DNA from: Apus apus
Taxonomy: Eukaryota; Chordata; Aves; Apodiformes; Apodidae
NCBI RefSeq assembly: GCF_020740795.1
Contig: NC_067283.1
Span: forward strand, 2,693,659 to 2,757,658
Direction: 5' to 3'
DNA: 64,000 nt
Shown piece after piece: positions 60,819 to 64,000 of the stretch. The notes below the pieces were generated by a model. The model was not told the DNA's origin and searched no databases. It saw only the letters and a list, made by a program, of their open reading frames with translations. How positions within the stretch are numbered: the first letter of the stretch is position 1; each line of letters starts with the position of its first letter. A program made the position numbers and the translations under genes.

Positions 60819-63170
60819 GCAAGGCTTCATCACATCCATTCCCCCTCCATGCCCACCCTCTCCTTTATTTCCTTTCCTCAGTGCCCAGCATTACATCGAG
60901 GACATGGGATGCTGCAGGAGTGAAAAGGTGCCTGTCACTGGTTTAGCCTGTACATTCATTTATGGCTAGACAAGGTGATTGCTCCCAGTGTCCTCCTTTG
61001 GAGGCAGCAAACACAAACTACTTCTGTGTGTGTGTGTTCTGCTGTCATTCCCTCTTGCGACCCACGCAGCAAAGGTTTTGGCCTTCACACAACTTGTTTG
61101 GGAGGTGAACACTCAGCTAAAGCATGGAGGGGAAAATGCACGGGTCTGGCTCTGCCCCCAACCCTCTACCTCCTTCCCCAGGTGATGGGTTGGCCTATGG
61201 GCCATGGTTTGGTGGTGGGAACCGCTCAGTCCCTTCCAGTGTGATGGCTGGACCTGCTGGGCAGGAGGCTGGAGCAGGAGCAGATGTTGCTTGGCTCACC
61301 TGAAGCACAGATGTCCCGAGAAAGCTTCCACCAGAGGAGATTGCTGTGTGTATAAATAACCCACATGGTTGGGAAGCAAAGGGCCTGGAGAGGCTGTGTG
61401 ACCCACGGGACAGGGACCGTGCTGAGCTGCCTTTTATCTCTAAGTTGCTGCCCAGAGTCCTGCAGAGCCTGGAAGTTGTTCTCAGCTGGTTATTTTTAAA
61501 TAACTAATCATACTTCTCTGCAGCTTCATCCTGCACTGGCTGGAGTGGGTGGAGGTTTTGCCACAGGTCTTTGATGGGGATGAGATCTTGGTGGCCATCC
61601 CTCAGGTCTGATGGATCTCCTAGGACTTGTCTCTTTAGAAGTAGGAGGTCTGATGTGCTGGGAGCTGCAGGGTCTTCACTTGGGGGGATGCAGCCAAGGA
61701 CCACACAGTGGCCCCTATGGAGGTGACCATGAGATGACCCAATGCACTGTCTCCAGACATGAAGAACCAGGTGGGCGAGGAGGTCACTGTCCCAGCATGC
61801 TGGAGGCCAAACCCAGCCCCAGGAACATAGAGGGGTAATGCAGCTTCAGCTCACTCCACGTTTTCTCCCCTCAGAGAGGTTCTGATGGGAGATCTCCAGG
61901 GAGGCTGGGGTGTTGCTGGAGCAGATCTCCAGCCCTGATGCCCTCATCTGAAACCATCTCCCTGTCTCCCCATCTGCACGTTTTGTTGCTGTGTTATGTC
62001 CTCACATTGAAGCATGCAGCCAGGGTCATGACAATTTAATTTCTTCAGAGCCTTATTCTCCCCTCCAAATATGTCCCAAACCCTGGTTGCCCTCGTGTGA
62101 CATAATCCCCCAAGGGTATGTCCATCCCTACACCCAATTTAGGGGATTATAAGGCTTTTCCCACCTGCCTATCCCAGCTACTGGTGAGCAGCGAGTTAAC
62201 TTATCACTGTGTATGAGTAGTTAGTTTATAACTTAAAACCTTCAGGAAAGTCACTTCAAAGTGTCCAGAAAGGTGATAAACCCTGGAGACCCCATGACCT
62301 CTAATGGGTTGTGTCACACAGCCAAGCTCTTTCAGCAGGAGGGAGGAAGGTCTGACAGCAGAGTGAAGATCCTGCTTTGTCAGGACGAGGGATGAAAGTT
62401 CCCAGAAAAGCCACCTGGTTTCAAATATCCCCCTTGATCAAAACCTACATCATCTTCTCGTGCTTTCTCCCTTCAGAGGGTCTGATCCTTCTCGTGACTT
62501 CTTGGCTTCTGCTGTCCCTTCCTTCCTTCTCCTCCCCGCTGACTCCTGAGGATACTTTCTGCCTTGACTCTCCATGTCCATCTCAGCAGATACCTTCAGC
62601 CCTGTTCCCACTGGGCTGGCAATGCTGACACTTCCCACAGATCAAGCAGGGCTGAGGGCTGATCCTTGGACCATCAGGATGGAAGTTTTCTTCTCCACTT
62701 GCCTTCAGCTTTGTGTACATTCCCAGACTTCTCTCTCTTCTGCAAAGAAGAAGCCAAGAAGTCTCTGTGTGTGCTCAAAGCCCCTTTCCCATCCTCCAGC
62801 TGCTCCCATCCCACCAGCTTGCTGAGAGGTGCAGAGTCTCTTTCAGAGGAAGCCCTGCCAGGGGGTGCAGCAGAACAGAACCTTCAGAGCCATTCTTCTC
62901 ACTCCCTGAGCTTTGCCTCTTTTTTTTAATTATTATTATTATTATTTTTCCTCCCCCAGCAGCCAAGGAGCTTTGACCAAGCTGTGTTTTTCATATGTTC
63001 CCTATTAGCCGAGCCCTCTGCCTGGCAGACCCGCTCCCAGTGCCACTGGCTGATGCTGTTAATTTAACTTCCAACCGGCTCAAAGAGCTCGGCAGCAGAA
63101 TTCCAGGCAGCGTTCCCTAAAACCAGACCCGGCGGCTTGTTTGGATTTAAAACCCATGCCTCTTTCTTCC
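60819..63170. other. Intergenic, no supported gene
   Basis: Mixed unique sequence with an (ATT)n run at 62930-62946. No gene or further CR1 copy is recognised. Confidence 0.45.
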
Positions 63171-63176
63171 CCGGTG

Positions 63177-63184
63177 TATAAATA
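63177..63184 (+). promoter_or_regulatory. TATA box of a putative gene at the right edge
   Basis: TATAAATA in the context CCGGTGTATAAATATATACA, followed by about 280 bases of GC-rich leader. A start site near 63207 would fit. Confidence 0.45.
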
Positions 63185-63206
63185 TATACATATAGATAGA
63201 CCTACA

Positions 63207-63463
63207 AAGAGAGCACATCCCTCCTTCTCCCGGGGCTTGGCGAGGGAAAGAGGGGCCAGGAGCGGCGGTGGGACCTTGAGCTGGGGCAGGACCTGGCGAT
63301 GGGTCCCTGCAGAGGCGGGGTTTGACAGCACCTTAAATACTTCCCTGGAGCTCTCCGGTTTCCAACCGCCGGGGCACGGCTGGACCCGGGCGGTGGGAGT
63401 TGATCCAGGGCACAGGAATGCCGGGGGAGGAGGGAAAGCCGCCGCCACAAGCACCATGTCTCT
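63207..63463 (+). other. Putative first exon of an unidentified plus-strand gene
   Basis: GC-rich leader downstream of the TATA box ends with GCACCATGTCTCTGTAAGTA. The ATG (63456-63458) has A at -3 by scanning context (CACC), and a strong donor GTAAGT starts at 63464 after only 8 coding bases (Met-Ser-Leu-type start). If real, the coding region continues in an exon beyond this window. It could equally be a noncoding first exon. No family can be named. Confidence 0.35.
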
Positions 63464-64000
63464 GTAAGTAGATTTTTTCCCCCAAATTGTTTCCCCCCCC
63501 CGCCTCCCCGGGCAGTTTAAGCAGCGGCGTGGGAGCCGTGCAGAAAGGCAGGGCATCCAGCTAGCCCAGATATCTTTTTTTTCCCATTTATTTTCCCCCC
63601 TTTTTTTTTTTTCTATTTGTTTTCTTCCTTCTGCTCGTTTCAGACTCAGGTTTGAGAGTCGCACAGTTTGTGCCCGTGATTGCACAGAGGGGGCAGCGGG
63701 TTTTTTGGGGAGGAAGCAGGATGAGAGCGTGGAGCCAACAGCTCGTTCCTGTCCCTGGCTACGCAGGGCTTGGACCCTCTTTAAAAAGTGCTGCTGGTGG
63801 GTTGAGGGGTCCAGCTCCCCCTTTGTAGCTGTTTCAGAGCTCAGGCTGTACCCCGGGTGGGCTCTGTATGCTGTGTCCCAGCTATTCCAGAGAAAACATG
63901 TGAAGATAAATGACTGTGAATGAATGGATTTCAAAGGCAGAGGGATGGTGGGTCCTCTCGTGTGATCCCTCTGGCAGGTCATTGAGAACCCCCTCATCTA
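63464..64000 (+). other. Probable intron after the putative first exon
   Basis: It starts with the donor GTAAGT and contains C- and T-runs (63493-63502, 63599-63613). A minus-strand frame of 305 codons overlaps this region and the leader; I regard it as chance in GC-rich DNA. Confidence 0.3.

Noticed and set aside
63080-63997. 305-codon open frame on the minus strand
   Set aside because: No known domain; it overlaps the TATA box and GC-rich leader of the opposite strand and looks like a chance frame.

Overview
The window is nuclear DNA from a vertebrate, almost certainly a bird. The protein genes have introns with GT-AG junctions. At least 22 CR1 LINE fragments carry the family's 3' end with short ATTCTGTG/ATTCTATG-type repeats. 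No SINE was recognised. Introns are short, and promoters sit in GC-rich islands with long homopolymer and minisatellite DNA. The species cannot be fixed from the sequence alone.

Four protein genes lie in the left half, in the same order and orientation as on human chromosome 1q42: ARF1 (+), MMTAG2/C1orf35 (-), MRPL55 (-) and GUK1 (+). I placed every coding exon by hand; in each gene the splice phases close and give one open reading frame. ARF1 (591-3552, four coding exons, 181 aa) is the membrane-traffic GTPase; its upstream noncoding exon is outside the window. MMTAG2 (9777-13217, eight coding exons, 302 aa) is a Lys-rich, RS-rich protein of unclear function, with a probable separate noncoding first exon. 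MRPL55 (14827-15363, three exons, 119 aa) is a mitochondrial ribosomal protein. GUK1 (16536-31090, eight exons, 211 aa) is guanylate kinase, here with an Arg-rich N-terminal extension encoded by a separate first exon that looks like a mitochondrial presequence.

Between and inside these genes lie a 37-bp minisatellite separating the divergent MRPL55 and GUK1 promoters, a 57-bp minisatellite in GUK1 intron 1, a G-run-rich stretch with a direct duplication in MMTAG2 intron 1, and two very similar CR1 copies in opposite orientation around the 5' end of MMTAG2.

From about 31.25 kb to about 63.15 kb I find no convincing protein gene. The region holds a scatter of 5'-truncated CR1 elements, a 21-bp minisatellite near 54 kb, and a few AT-rich or motif-dense stretches that may be conserved regulatory DNA. 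GJC2, which follows GUK1 directly in human, is not seen. At the right edge a TATA box is followed by a GC-rich leader, an ATG in good context and a strong splice donor, suggesting the first exon of an unidentified plus-strand gene that runs out of the window.

The genes share no single pathway: two are mitochondrial or nucleotide-linked (MRPL55, GUK1), one is a traffic GTPase and one probably nuclear. I found no bacterial-type system, CRISPR array or unknown multi-gene system.
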